40,121 nt of DNA, taken from the NCBI GenBank assembly GCA_934447715.1, contig CAKSER010000012.1:1-40121 (forward strand), given 5' to 3'. Both the position numbers and the translations under genes were made by a program. This stretch comes from an uncultured Eubacteriales bacterium. Its GTDB lineage: Bacteria > Bacillota > Clostridia > Oscillospirales > CAG-272. This document shows positions 27,001 through 34,729 of this stretch, one piece after another. Below the pieces are notes generated by a model. It did not search any database. It was not told the origin of the DNA and worked only from the letters and a program-made list of their open reading frames with translations. Within the stretch, counting starts at the first letter, position 1. Every line of letters starts with the position of its first letter.

Positions 27001-28072
27001 AGTTCGTGTATACAGCGCTCTTTCTGAGGCTGACGTTACAACAGACGGTAAGCTTGTTACAATCACAGTAAGGGCTCTTGCAAACGCAGAGGCAGGCGAC
27101 GGTGTTATCACAGTTAAGTCTGTTGAAGCATGGTCATCTCCTGAGTCCACAACCGCAACAGAAGGCATCGAGCTTGATGTTACAGGTTGGGTTGCAGGAA
27201 CAGCAACTGTAGCAGTTACAGTTCCTCAGCATACACATTCAATGGTTAAGCACGACAGAGTCGAGGCTACCTGCACAACAAACGGTAACATCGAGTACTA
27301 TGAGTGCGAAGGCTGCGGCAAACTCTTTACGGATGAGGCAGGCGAAAATGAGATCACTCTCGAGCAGACAGTTCTTGCAGCATTAGGCCATTCAATGACA
27401 AAGCATGACAGAGTTGAAGCTACCTGCACAACAAACGGTAACATTGAGTACTACGAGTGCGGAACATGCGGCAAACTCTTTACAGATGAGGCAGGCGAGC
27501 ATGAGATCACTCTCGAAGAGACAGTTCTCACAGCTACAGGCCACACAATGAAGAAGCACGACAGAGTCGAGGCTACCTGCACAGTTAACGGTAACATCGA
27601 GTACTATGAGTGCGAAATATGCGGCAAACTCTTTACAGATGAGGCAGGCGAAAACGAGATCACTCTCGAGCAGACAGTTCTTGCAGCAGAAGGTCATAAG
27701 AACGAAACAAAGTATGACGAAAACGGACATTGGACAGAGTGCTCTGTTTGCCATGAAAAGTCCGAGACTCAGGCACACGTTTACGGCGAGTGGACTGTTG
27801 TTAAAGAAGCTGGTATCGGCACAAGAGGTGAGAAGACTCATACATGTGAGTGCGGATACACAGAGACAGCTTATGTTTCCGAAATCCTCCTTGGCGATAT
27901 CGACGGTGATGACAAGGTTGATGAGATTGATGCAATCACACTTGCAAGATATCTCGTTGGCTGGAACATCACAATCGAGAATACAGCAATCGCAGACATC
28001 GACAAAGACGGTAAGATCACAGACTGGGATTCTATCGTTCTTGAGAGATGGCTCGCTGGCTGGTACGCATAA
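24083..28072 (+). CDS. Secreted scaffoldin-like protein: 4 CBM9-like domains, cohesin, Cys-rich repeats, dockerin
   Basis: A 1329-residue protein with a signal peptide (about 1-26). Four tandem domains of about 200 residues follow (about 46-225, 235-449, 475-672 and 683-892). Each opens with a V(V/A)DG.I...EW motif, continues with a (W/Y)D..(N/Y)(L/I)Y(F/Y/I)A strand, and ends near a T.VLS/ILT strand, the pattern of CBM9/DOMON-like carbohydrate-binding domains. Residues about 901-1045 resemble a cohesin (LVITAPDSVNAGDEFTVDV, VEYDASKFEIVSI, TTDGKLVTITVRALANAEAG). Three 51-residue repeats plus a partial fourth (from about 1052) carry C and CxxC cysteines. The C terminus (about 1269-1329) is a type I dockerin with two calcium loops, DIDGDDKVDEID and DIDKDGKITDWD. 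No catalytic domain, membrane helix or sortase motif is present. AGGAGG precedes the ATG. The domain assignments are by pattern; an adaptor scaffoldin role is inferred. Confidence 0.85.
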   Translation: MLKRIFAMVLTIMLVLSSMTFINAAAGEYVPMDAENDVYQVPHAKSEITVDGVIGADEWKDAASTRDLQDMTVWMGDKTIGEGSRGYFMWDEDNLYFAFEFKNYTYRGTEYVTMTFRSDSGGDVTYTAKVADSGVFNKDGTKVTDLAVTHTDSSMVMEYTIPTSILTPEDIVWDAVVEDGYFFLQVWFGGTLEEGKTPMNFMSSAGAMKYDTFVLSGLVAGAEGFVPSVANTYGSWKLPKSQSVAFADGILETPEWANALEIDVLANSCFMNDTWAKPGAGSKYYMMYDDTNLYIALVYTYSDNFTADQAKDTVINFSVAKEERDINGLVSGDEGWNPGWAADNARYTIVVEKNDKVKYQNVNMAGASAARTIGEGALVMEVVIPRASLNLQTEGENQYYLGYFQNNDGGNLVMLPVDNQKDANSPYKWTTGNTSTFILTNKKAGTEGWEHVVDPVGPDEPAKEFETPSDTTGSVHGIRKAAVSPVVDGKITAKEWYNALVIDISGTNTEINWYMNGDAKRTFGEGSTVAMLWDAEYIYYAFDLKYNADWTHEGALGDESFEFRLSETSSGGEGNFYTMIVTPSAGTCTVNGTEVEGIKVAKETSESYKVEIALPISAFASFVKNGAVDNGYYYMQIRGQTPSFWVLANQCDQGPFGGAKNTYVLSPLAGGAVAPTVDEIPAAVTPIVADGKIGTNEWDNAMNLPITNEAPWSHIMNDTFSLGENAFIKAMYDANNLYLAFDLDNDAVEGKDDDRFQLFLCPTGDPSESNGFNACMIDFYANGTFVISNTGASAEDVQKVVDMITYVLAADDYARGEIVIPWEAFRTIDSYLRITKGFEINNQYVAGETLYWSWAVVDNSANGQWWGMYQPIGDGWNKSTAKHTLTTIPAGGVDAEEPAKTPELVITAPDSVNAGDEFTVDVAFANNPGTIDVKFNVEYDASKFEIVSIANGELFTTLVDSFDATQNGKFTGTVRVYSALSEADVTTDGKLVTITVRALANAEAGDGVITVKSVEAWSSPESTTATEGIELDVTGWVAGTATVAVTVPQHTHSMVKHDRVEATCTTNGNIEYYECEGCGKLFTDEAGENEITLEQTVLAALGHSMTKHDRVEATCTTNGNIEYYECGTCGKLFTDEAGEHEITLEETVLTATGHTMKKHDRVEATCTVNGNIEYYECEICGKLFTDEAGENEITLEQTVLAAEGHKNETKYDENGHWTECSVCHEKSETQAHVYGEWTVVKEAGIGTRGEKTHTCECGYTETAYVSEILLGDIDGDDKVDEIDAITLARYLVGWNITIENTAIADIDKDGKITDWDSIVLERWLAGWYA
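27236..27694 (+). repeat. Tandem 153-bp coding repeats (three units plus a divergent fourth)
   Basis: Units start at 27236, 27389 and 27542, exactly 153 bases (51 codons) apart and visibly very similar. A divergent partial fourth starts in register at 27695. Each encodes H(S/T)M.KHDRVEATC followed by a YYEC..CGKLFTDEAGE(N/H)EITLE segment. Identity is high at the DNA level, which suggests recent duplication. Confidence 0.9.
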
Positions 28073-28106
28073 ATTTAATTTAATAAAATTTAGTTCGTAA
28101 GAACAG

Positions 28107-28145
28107 ATTGCCCCGGCATCAGAAATGGTGCCGGGGCGATTTCTT
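28107..28145 (+). terminator. Rho-independent terminator after the scaffoldin-like gene
   Basis: GCCCCGGCA (28110-28118) / TGCCGGGGC (28129-28137), 9-bp GC-rich stem with a 10-nt loop, followed by GATTTCTT. It lies 35 bases after the stop codon. Confidence 0.8.
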
Positions 28146-28423
28146 GTCATCTGCAGTCCATTTTCCGATGCGCTGTTAAGGCGTCCTGCTTGCTGTTCAC
28201 TTGATATTCCCCATGTGCTGCACGGACTGGAATGACAAATTAGAAAACAGCAATAAACAGCAAGAAACTTTAAGAAATTGCAGGAAGTAACTGATCGCGC
28301 AGCCCCGAGCATTGCTTTCTACCGTTTAAGATTGTAGGCTGTGGGTAAAAGGGAAAAGGGAAGAAATGGGCAGAAAAAGTCAGGAAGAAAGGGAGCGCAT
28401 AAAGGAGAAGAAAAGGGAAAGGT
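28146..28423. other. Intergenic stretch between convergent transcripts
   Basis: There is no supported gene between the plus-strand terminator and the minus-strand terminator. The right half (about 28341-28443) is almost purely purine on the plus strand. It contains a 19-codon frame (28366-28425) that is listed separately. Confidence 0.5.
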
Positions 28424-28425
28424 GA
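28366..28425 (+). CDS. Possible 19-residue highly charged peptide
   Basis: ATG 28366 to TGA 28423 encodes MGRKSQEERERIKEKKRER, with AAAGGGAAG just upstream. The whole tract is purine-rich, so both the ribosome-binding-like sequence and the Arg/Lys/Glu composition follow from base composition. There is no promoter after the preceding terminator. Probably fortuitous. Confidence 0.12.
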   Translation: MGRKSQEERERIKEKKRER

Positions 28426-28475
28426 AAAAAGAAAACGAAAATCGCCCTCACAGCCGTTATTTAGACTGTGGGGGC
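28424..28475 (-). terminator. Rho-independent terminator of the nucleoside operon
   Basis: On the minus strand, GCCCCCACAG (28466-28475) pairs with CTGTGAGGGC (28444-28453), with one G-T pair and a 12-nt loop, followed by GATTTTCGTTTTCTTTTTTC. It lies about 115 bases after the udk stop. Confidence 0.8.
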
Positions 28476-28589
28476 TAAGCTTATAGATTATTTTATTATC
28501 AACTGTTTTGTCATAACTGACTTTTTTAAAGCAATTGTAATTTCTGTTTAGGTTCTTTTGCTGGTTATTGCTTTTTTGAACAATTCGCT

Positions 28590-29210
28590 TTATTTTCTGC
28601 GAATATGCGCTTCGAGGCGATTTACGATCATGTCGAATGCAACAGCGTTCTTTCCGCCTTCCTGAACAACAATATCTGCCTTCCGCTTGCTCGGCTCGAC
28701 ATAAAGATCGTGCATAGGCTTTACGGTTGCCGTGTACTGTGCAAGAATCGATTCGAGGCTTCTGTCGCGCGTCCTCATATCTCGTTTGATCCGGCGTATC
28801 AGACGTACATCTGCATCGGTGTCGACAAAGATCTTAATATCCATAAGCTCGCAGAGCCTGACATCGGAAAAGATCAGAATGCCTTCGACAAGAATAATCG
28901 GGTGCGGCTCGATTGTAAGCGTCTCTTTACTTCGGTTATGAATGCTGTAATCATAAACGGGGCACTGAATGGTTTCTCCGTTTTTAAGCTTCACAATATC
29001 GCTGATCATCAGATCGGTCTCGAATGAATTCGGGTGATCAAAATTGATCTTTGCGCGTTCTTCGAACGTAAGACCCTTATATCCGCGGTAATAGTTGTCG
29101 TGATGTATAATTGCAATATCATCACCGAAGTGCTGAATTATTTTTTCTGCAAGCGTTGTTTTACCGCTTCCGGTTCCGCCCGCAATTCCGATTACGATTA
29201 TGTCCTGCAT
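28590..29210 (-). CDS. udk: Uridine kinase
   Basis: A 206-residue P-loop kinase that phosphorylates uridine and cytidine to UMP and CMP. Walker A GGTGSGKT is at 11-18. Family motifs include HHDNYYRGYKGLTFEERAKINFDHPNSFETDL, PVYDYSIHNRS and ILVEGILIF. The C-terminal RRIKRDMRTRDRSLESILAQY and VEPSKRKADIVV are also diagnostic. It is the last gene of the nucleoside transport and salvage operon, 13 bases after pdp. The Shine-Dalgarno is weak, so it may rely on coupling. Together with Pdp it lets the cell either salvage or break down imported uridine. Confidence 0.96.
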   Translation of the reverse strand: MQDIIVIGIAGGTGSGKTTLAEKIIQHFGDDIAIIHHDNYYRGYKGLTFEERAKINFDHPNSFETDLMISDIVKLKNGETIQCPVYDYSIHNRSKETLTIEPHPIILVEGILIFSDVRLCELMDIKIFVDTDADVRLIRRIKRDMRTRDRSLESILAQYTATVKPMHDLYVEPSKRKADIVVQEGGKNAVAFDMIVNRLEAHIRRK

Positions 29211-29223
29211 TTGTTATCTCGCT

Positions 29224-30513
29224 TTAAAAAATAAGTTGTGGTTTTTCCGATTTGTCTGCCGAAAATTCAAGAGACGACATGAATTTTTGTTTTGCATCCC
29301 TAAACAGTGCCTCGTTCGACGCATAAAGGATCGCCAATTTGTCACCTTTGTTTACATAATCTCCGGTTTTTCTTATAAGCTCAATTCCGGCACCGTGGTC
29401 AATGCTGTCACCCTTGTTTACCCGACCGGCGCCGAGAAGGGAAGCACACAGCCCGATTCCCTCGGTATTCATATGTGAGATATATCCGTCGCAGGGAGAA
29501 ACCAGCTCGTGCCTGCATGCTGCAAGCGGAAGCTTTGATGTGTCCTCGATCATGAGTACATCACCGCCCTGTGCAGAAATCCATTCCTTCATCTTGTCAA
29601 AGGCAGCTCCGCTTTCGATAGCACCCGTTGCCTCGGCTCTTGCTTCTTCGATCGGAATGCTTTTGAACATCGAGACAAGATTTGCAGCAAGCTCAAGGGA
29701 AATCTCATAAAGATCGCCCTTCTGCTCGTTTCGTAAGATGCGCACCGCTTCGATTACCTCAAGAGAGTTTCCGATGTTGTACCCGAGCGGTATATCCATG
29801 TTCGTGACGAGCGCGCGGACATTTCTGCCGCAGGCTGTTCCGACCTTGATCATCTCGTTTGCAAGGTTTTTTGCGTCATCGACGGTCTTCATAAACGCGC
29901 CGCTGCCGGTTTTTACATCCAGCACAATGGATTTAGCTCCCGATGCAAGCTTTTTGCCCATAATCGATGATGCAATAAGCGGAACGCAGTCGATTGTTGC
30001 TGTTACATCGCGCAGAGCATAGAGTTTTTTGTCTGCCGGAGCGAGCTCTCCGCTCTGACCTATTACGCACAGTCCGACCCTGCTTACGATATCGATAAAT
30101 TCCTTTTCCGAAAGGAAAGTGCGGTATCCCGAAATTGACTCGAGCTTGTCAACCGTCCCTCCCGTATGGCCGAGTCCGCGACCGGACATTTTTGCAAACT
30201 TTCCGCCGAGAGAAGCGACCACCGGTCCTACAATCAGCGATGTTTTGTCTCCTACACCTCCGGTTGAATGCTTGTCGACCGAAAGATCGCCGAACATCGA
30301 CAGATCGATAACATCGCCGGAGCGCATTATTGCATCGGTAAGAACGGCTGTTTCATCGTCGTTCATACCGCGGCAGCAGATTGCCATACAAAGAGCCGAT
30401 GCCTGATAATCAGGTATTGTGCCGTTTGTATAACCTTCAACGAAAAATCTGATTTCCTTTTCGTCAAGAGCAAGTCCGCAGCGCTTTTTGTGAATTATAT
30501 CATACATTCTCAT
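29224..30513 (-). CDS. pdp: Pyrimidine-nucleoside phosphorylase
   Basis: A 429-residue family II nucleoside phosphorylase, which splits uridine, thymidine or deoxyuridine with phosphate into base and (deoxy)ribose-1-phosphate. The phosphate-binding KHSTGGVGDK is at 81-90, followed by SGRGLGHTGGTVDKLES and VKTGSGAFM. The C-terminal pyrimidine phosphorylase domain (about 340-429) is present. Sequence and context fit the Firmicute Pdp with broad pyrimidine specificity rather than strict thymidine phosphorylase, though the two are hard to separate by eye. It lies two bases after nupQ, firmly inside the transporter operon. Its product feeds DeoB and DeoC. Confidence 0.94.
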   Translation of the reverse strand: MRMYDIIHKKRCGLALDEKEIRFFVEGYTNGTIPDYQASALCMAICCRGMNDDETAVLTDAIMRSGDVIDLSMFGDLSVDKHSTGGVGDKTSLIVGPVVASLGGKFAKMSGRGLGHTGGTVDKLESISGYRTFLSEKEFIDIVSRVGLCVIGQSGELAPADKKLYALRDVTATIDCVPLIASSIMGKKLASGAKSIVLDVKTGSGAFMKTVDDAKNLANEMIKVGTACGRNVRALVTNMDIPLGYNIGNSLEVIEAVRILRNEQKGDLYEISLELAANLVSMFKSIPIEEARAEATGAIESGAAFDKMKEWISAQGGDVLMIEDTSKLPLAACRHELVSPCDGYISHMNTEGIGLCASLLGAGRVNKGDSIDHGAGIELIRKTGDYVNKGDKLAILYASNEALFRDAKQKFMSSLEFSADKSEKPQLIF

Positions 30514-30515
30514 GA

Positions 30516-31466
30516 TTATCTCATCCCCTTGTCATACGGAATTCCTTCCGCCTTCGGTGCACGCGAGCTCTTTGATGTGAACGCGAGGACGACAAGCACC
30601 GCGATATACGGTATCAGATTATAGAAATACATCGGCAGTCCGAGACTCTTTAAAAACGGTATTGTCGAGGAAACTACTCCGAGGCATTTTAAAAATCCGA
30701 ACATGAGCGATCCGAGTGCAATTCCGATCGGCTTCCAGTTGCCGAATATCATAATTGCAAGCGCAAGGAAGCCCATTCCGGCAACCGTTCCTTCGGATGT
30801 TCCTCCGGCTGTTGTGGCAATATAGATATATCCGCCGAGTCCGGCAAGAGCGCCGGAAATTGTAGTTCCAAGATAGCGCATCTTCTTTACGTTAATTCCG
30901 ACCGAGTCTGCCGCCTGCGGATGCTCGCCGCATGCACGGAGTCTGAGACCGAATCTCGTTGTGTACAGAAGTATTGAGAGGATTATAAATACAATTACCG
31001 CAATATATGTTGAAATGTATGCCTTGTCGAAGAAAACTCTTCCGACATCGCTAAGATCGTCGTTGCGGATTACAAAGCCCATATCCTTCGGCATCACAAG
31101 CTTGTCCTGGGAGAAGAATATCTTGATGATAAAGAGTGTAATTGCCGGCGCAAGGAGGTTGAGCGCCGTTCCTCCGATCGTCTGATCCGCCTTTAATTTT
31201 ATTGCGGAAAACGACAGCAAAAGCGAAAATGCAGCACCGGAAAGAGCCGCGGCTGCCATTGCTATAATAAACAGCCACTGGGTTCCGACAAGAATATCCG
31301 CACGCTGGAAAAGATATACGGTTACCGCGCCGATAAATGATCCGAAGATCATAATACCGTCAAGGGCGATGTTGATTATGCCGCTTCTCTCGGCAAATAC
31401 GCCTGCGAGTGCAACTATAAGAAGCGGAATCGAATAAATCAGTGTTTTTTGAAGAAGGAATACCAT
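30516..31466 (-). CDS. nupQ: Nucleoside ABC transporter permease (NupQ/YufQ type)
   Basis: A 316-residue integral membrane permease with about nine hydrophobic segments. The hallmark of this BPD_transp_2 branch is near the N terminus (GVFAERSGIINIALDGIMIFG), and LRACGEHPQAADSVGINVKKMRYLG is the coupling loop. It pairs with the larger NupP permease and the double ATPase NupO. The start codon overlaps the nupP stop by one base (TAATG) with AGGAGG upstream. Specificity for nucleosides is inferred from the Bmp-type binding protein and the salvage genes around it; some relatives carry other substrates. Confidence 0.9.
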   Translation of the reverse strand: MVFLLQKTLIYSIPLLIVALAGVFAERSGIINIALDGIMIFGSFIGAVTVYLFQRADILVGTQWLFIIAMAAAALSGAAFSLLLSFSAIKLKADQTIGGTALNLLAPAITLFIIKIFFSQDKLVMPKDMGFVIRNDDLSDVGRVFFDKAYISTYIAVIVFIILSILLYTTRFGLRLRACGEHPQAADSVGINVKKMRYLGTTISGALAGLGGYIYIATTAGGTSEGTVAGMGFLALAIMIFGNWKPIGIALGSLMFGFLKCLGVVSSTIPFLKSLGLPMYFYNLIPYIAVLVVLAFTSKSSRAPKAEGIPYDKGMR

Positions 31467-32812
31467 TAGTTGTCTACCTCCTCTTCCTTTGCCTCGGATT
31501 TGTCATTTGGCTCTGTGCTTTCCGAAGTGTCCGTTTTGATATCTGCTTTTATATCCGTTTGATTATCTGTCTCAGCATCTGCGCTGCCTTTTGCTTCGGT
31601 TAATTCATCGGCTTTGACTTCGGTCAAGCCCTCAGGCGCTGAGCCTTGCTTTTTGTTTGCCTTTTTTGCCTGCCTTGCCGTGATGAATTCCTTAATTATC
31701 TTGGAAAATCCGGCAAAGTAGATAATAACCGCGACGATCAGATCGGACACATATTCGTTGAACGCCGTGTATCCGGCAAGATTGAAGCCGCCTTTTCCGA
31801 TATAACGCAAAAACAAAGAGCTGAAAATTACTCCGATCGGGTTGTTGCTTGCAAGCAGTGCAACCGGGATTCCGTTAAAGCCTTCGCTCGGGAGGCTGTT
31901 GTAGGTGTTCCACAAAAAGTCGTTTTCGCCGTTCAGATACCAGAGCGCAGCACCGCCTGCTGCAAGACCGCCTGCAATCATCATGGAGAGAATGATGTTC
32001 CGCTTTTCGTTCATTCCGGCGTATTTTGCACCGTTCTTGTTAAAGCCGCATGCCTTAAGCTCGTAGCCGAAGGTTGTCTTGTTCATCAGGATGTATATAA
32101 AGATTGCAAAAAGAATTGCAATAAAGAGGCTTATGTCGATATGAGAGCCGGGGAAGAGCTTGTCGAGCCCGAGCTTCGGAGTTGCGACCCCGTTTGTAAT
32201 TGTTTTGCGTATAAACTTGGTTTTTGTTTCCGCAATATTAACAAAGCTGTCGCCTGTCAGATAGAATATCCAGCTGACGAGATTTGCTGCGATCCAGTTT
32301 GTCATGATGCAGACGATAACCTCGTTTACATTGAAAACCGCCTTGAAGAAGCCCGGAATTGCACCCCAGACCATTCCGCTTAAAATTCCGGCAGCAAATG
32401 CAAGCAGCCAGACAAAAAACGATGTTGCAGGGGTTGTCGGAACCGACAGCGCAACAAGAAGAGATGTTGTGGCGCCGATCAGGTACTGACCCGGCGCTCC
32501 GATGTTGAAAAGTCCGGTTTTAAACGCTACCGCAACAGAAAGACCTGTCATAAGCAGCGGTGCGGCTTCGAGAAGCATATCGCCGAGCTGGAAGAGAATA
32601 TCCTTTGTGTTTCCTGCGGCAAAGGGCCCTCCCAGAATAATCAGCAGTCCCTGAAATGCCTCGGATATGTTGATGTCGCTTGATGTGATGGCAAGACCGA
32701 GAAGAACGGCGAACCCAACGAGCATTCCGCCGAGTATGCAGAGGATCGACGCGGCAACCGATTTGAATCCGTCCTTTTCGGTAAACGGAATCCGCTTATC
32801 ATTTGTTTTCAT
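31466..32812 (-). CDS. nupP: Nucleoside ABC transporter permease (NupP/YufP type)
   Basis: A 448-residue permease. Many membrane helices span about residues 18-385, with the family hallmark FNIGAPGQYLIGA and the loop ELKACGFNKNGAKYAGMNEKRNI. ATG 32812 is chosen (AGGAGG just upstream). The open frame extends 33 codons further, but that part lies inside nupO and is Lys/Arg-only. The start lies 14 bases inside nupO. A hydrophilic acidic tail of about 60 residues rich in Glu, Asp, Thr and Ala (ending SEAKEEEVDN) follows the last helix and is not usual for the family. Confidence 0.9.
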   Translation of the reverse strand: MKTNDKRIPFTEKDGFKSVAASILCILGGMLVGFAVLLGLAITSSDINISEAFQGLLIILGGPFAAGNTKDILFQLGDMLLEAAPLLMTGLSVAVAFKTGLFNIGAPGQYLIGATTSLLVALSVPTTPATSFFVWLLAFAAGILSGMVWGAIPGFFKAVFNVNEVIVCIMTNWIAANLVSWIFYLTGDSFVNIAETKTKFIRKTITNGVATPKLGLDKLFPGSHIDISLFIAILFAIFIYILMNKTTFGYELKACGFNKNGAKYAGMNEKRNIILSMMIAGGLAAGGAALWYLNGENDFLWNTYNSLPSEGFNGIPVALLASNNPIGVIFSSLFLRYIGKGGFNLAGYTAFNEYVSDLIVAVIIYFAGFSKIIKEFITARQAKKANKKQGSAPEGLTEVKADELTEAKGSADAETDNQTDIKADIKTDTSESTEPNDKSEAKEEEVDN

Positions 32813-34496
32813 TGCTGTTTTCCTCCTTTTCGCTGCTTTCAGTCTTTTCGCAGTTTTCAGCTGTTTCAGTCTTTTCAGCCGTTTCGGTTTTTTCTGCCGT
32901 TTCGGCAGCACCTGTCGTTTCAGATGTTTCGACAGCTGATTGCCTTTTTGCGCCGGACATGTAAAGTCCGAGCTCGCGGACCGATATTTCCTTCGGATCG
33001 AATTCGCCTACGATTTCGCCCTCGTACATTACAAGAATCCTGTCGGAAACGTTCATAACCTCGTCAAGCTCGAGCGAAACAAGCAGAACCGCCGATCCGC
33101 TGTCACGGGATTCGATCATTTTTTCGTGTATTGATTCGATAGCGCCGACATCAAGTCCGCGTGTCGGCTGAACTGCAATCAGAAGCGCATGCTCGCGGTC
33201 AAGCTCGCGTGCGATAATCGCCTTTTGCTGATTTCCTCCCGACATCGATCTTGCGGGAGTGCCAGAGCCCTGACCTGAGCGGACGTCGTATTTGTCTATA
33301 AGCTCGTTTGAATATTTTTCAACCTCATCGAATTTGATAAAGCCGTGCTTCTGGAATCTCGGCTCAAAATATCGCTGCAGAACAAGATTGTTTCCGAGCG
33401 AGTAGTCGAGGATAAGCCCGTGCTTGTGCCTGTCCTCCGGGATGTGGCTCATGCCGTGCGCGTTGCGGTAGCGTACGCTCTTGTGCGTAATGTCAATGCC
33501 GCAAAGCTTAACCGAGCCGCTCTCGATCCTTTCAAGACCGGTCAGACCGTTTACGAATTCCGTCTGTCCGTTTCCGTCGATTCCGGCAATACAGACAATT
33601 TCTCCGGCACGGACATTAAACGATACGTTATGAACCGCATGCTTCTTCTTGTGCTTGCCGTGAACGCACATGTTCTTGATTTCAAGAACAACATCCTTCG
33701 GCTTTGCAGGCTCCTTGTCGACAACAAACTTGACATCGCGCCCGACCATCATGTTGGAAAGCTCTTCCTTTGTGGTTTCGCTTACATTTACGGTTCCGAC
33801 GCATTTGCCCTTGCGCAGGATAGTAACCCTGTCGGCAACAGCCATAATTTCGTTCAGCTTGTGAGAAATAAAGAGTATGGATTTACCCTCGGATTTCATT
33901 TTTTTCATGATCTCCATGAGCTCGGAGATTTCATCCGGGGTAAGCACCGCGGTCGGCTCGTCAAAAATGAGAATTTCGTTGTTGCGGTACAGCATCTTCA
34001 GAATTTCGGTTCTCTGCTGCATTCCGACCGTGATATCCTCAACTAATGCATCGGGATCGACGTTCAGACCGTAGGTCTCGGAAAGCTGCATAACCCTCTC
34101 TCTTGCCTTCTTTTTCTGCAGAAAGCCGAGCTTGTTCGGCTCAACACCGAGAATGATATTGTCAAGCACCGAAAAGACCTCGACGAGCTTGAAATGCTGA
34201 TGCACCATTCCGATGCCGAGCGCATTTGCGTCGTTCGGGTCCTTGATGTCTACAACCTCGCCGTTTTTGAGAATCTCTCCCTTTTCCTGCTTGTAAAGTC
34301 CGAACAGAACACTCATCAAAGTGGATTTTCCGGCTCCGTTTTCGCCGAGAAGGGCATGAATCTCTCCCTTTTTCAGCTGAAGAGTAATATCGTCATTTGC
34401 GACGATACCCGGAAATACCTTTGTAATGTTCCGCATTTCAATAATATACGGAGAATCGGTTTTGACGACAGATTCATGTGTCTTCGCTTCATTCAT
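32799..34496 (-). CDS. nupO: Nucleoside ABC transporter ATP-binding protein, double ABC (NupO/YufO type)
   Basis: A 565-residue protein with two ATPase domains in tandem, as in the RbsA/MglA and YufO families. The first has canonical Walker A GENGAGKST (51-59). The second has the degenerate GIDGNGQTEF and signature MSGGNQQKAIIARELDR. The core ends at about residue 515 (MSGAKRQ). A Thr/Glu/Ala-rich low-complexity tail of about 45 residues then follows (repeats of ETAEKTETAEK type), which the family lacks. The ribosome binding site AAGGAAGG lies upstream. The gene is separated from bmp by 233 bases with a strong hairpin, and nupP overlaps its end. Confidence 0.94.
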   Translation of the reverse strand: MNEAKTHESVVKTDSPYIIEMRNITKVFPGIVANDDITLQLKKGEIHALLGENGAGKSTLMSVLFGLYKQEKGEILKNGEVVDIKDPNDANALGIGMVHQHFKLVEVFSVLDNIILGVEPNKLGFLQKKKARERVMQLSETYGLNVDPDALVEDITVGMQQRTEILKMLYRNNEILIFDEPTAVLTPDEISELMEIMKKMKSEGKSILFISHKLNEIMAVADRVTILRKGKCVGTVNVSETTKEELSNMMVGRDVKFVVDKEPAKPKDVVLEIKNMCVHGKHKKKHAVHNVSFNVRAGEIVCIAGIDGNGQTEFVNGLTGLERIESGSVKLCGIDITHKSVRYRNAHGMSHIPEDRHKHGLILDYSLGNNLVLQRYFEPRFQKHGFIKFDEVEKYSNELIDKYDVRSGQGSGTPARSMSGGNQQKAIIARELDREHALLIAVQPTRGLDVGAIESIHEKMIESRDSGSAVLLVSLELDEVMNVSDRILVMYEGEIVGEFDPKEISVRELGLYMSGAKRQSAVETSETTGAAETAEKTETAEKTETAENCEKTESSEKEENSNENK

Positions 34497-34679
34497 AGGT
34501 GTGTGCCTTCCTTATAAAGAGTTTTCATTTCCTTTTGACAGTGCAGCCGGTTGTACAGATCATTACAAAATGCATAAATTGTGCAGACCGGTGTAGACGG
34601 TATATAAACAGATAAGGCGGTAGGCAGCCGAAAGCTGCTGCACTCTCAAGGGGAAGTGAAATGCCGAATATAACAGAGT

Positions 34680-34711
34680 GCCGTATGTGCGCCGATTGGC
34701 GCACATACGGC
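34680..34711 (-). other. Strong 14-bp hairpin between bmp and nupO
   Basis: GCCGTATGTGCGCC (34680-34693) and GGCGCACATACGGC (34698-34711) form a perfect 14-bp stem with a GATT loop, 19 bases past the bmp stop. No T run follows on the minus strand, so full termination is unlikely. A second small stem (GCAGC / GCTGC) lies about 60 bases further on. Such structures commonly protect the upstream binding-protein mRNA and lower expression of the downstream ATPase and permeases. Confidence 0.75.
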
Positions 34712-34729
34712 GAGCATGAGAACTTTTAG

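Noticed and set aside
28000..28072. Sortase-type cell wall anchor at the end of the scaffoldin-like protein
   Set aside because: The protein ends directly after the dockerin, with no LPxTG-like motif, hydrophobic helix or basic tail.
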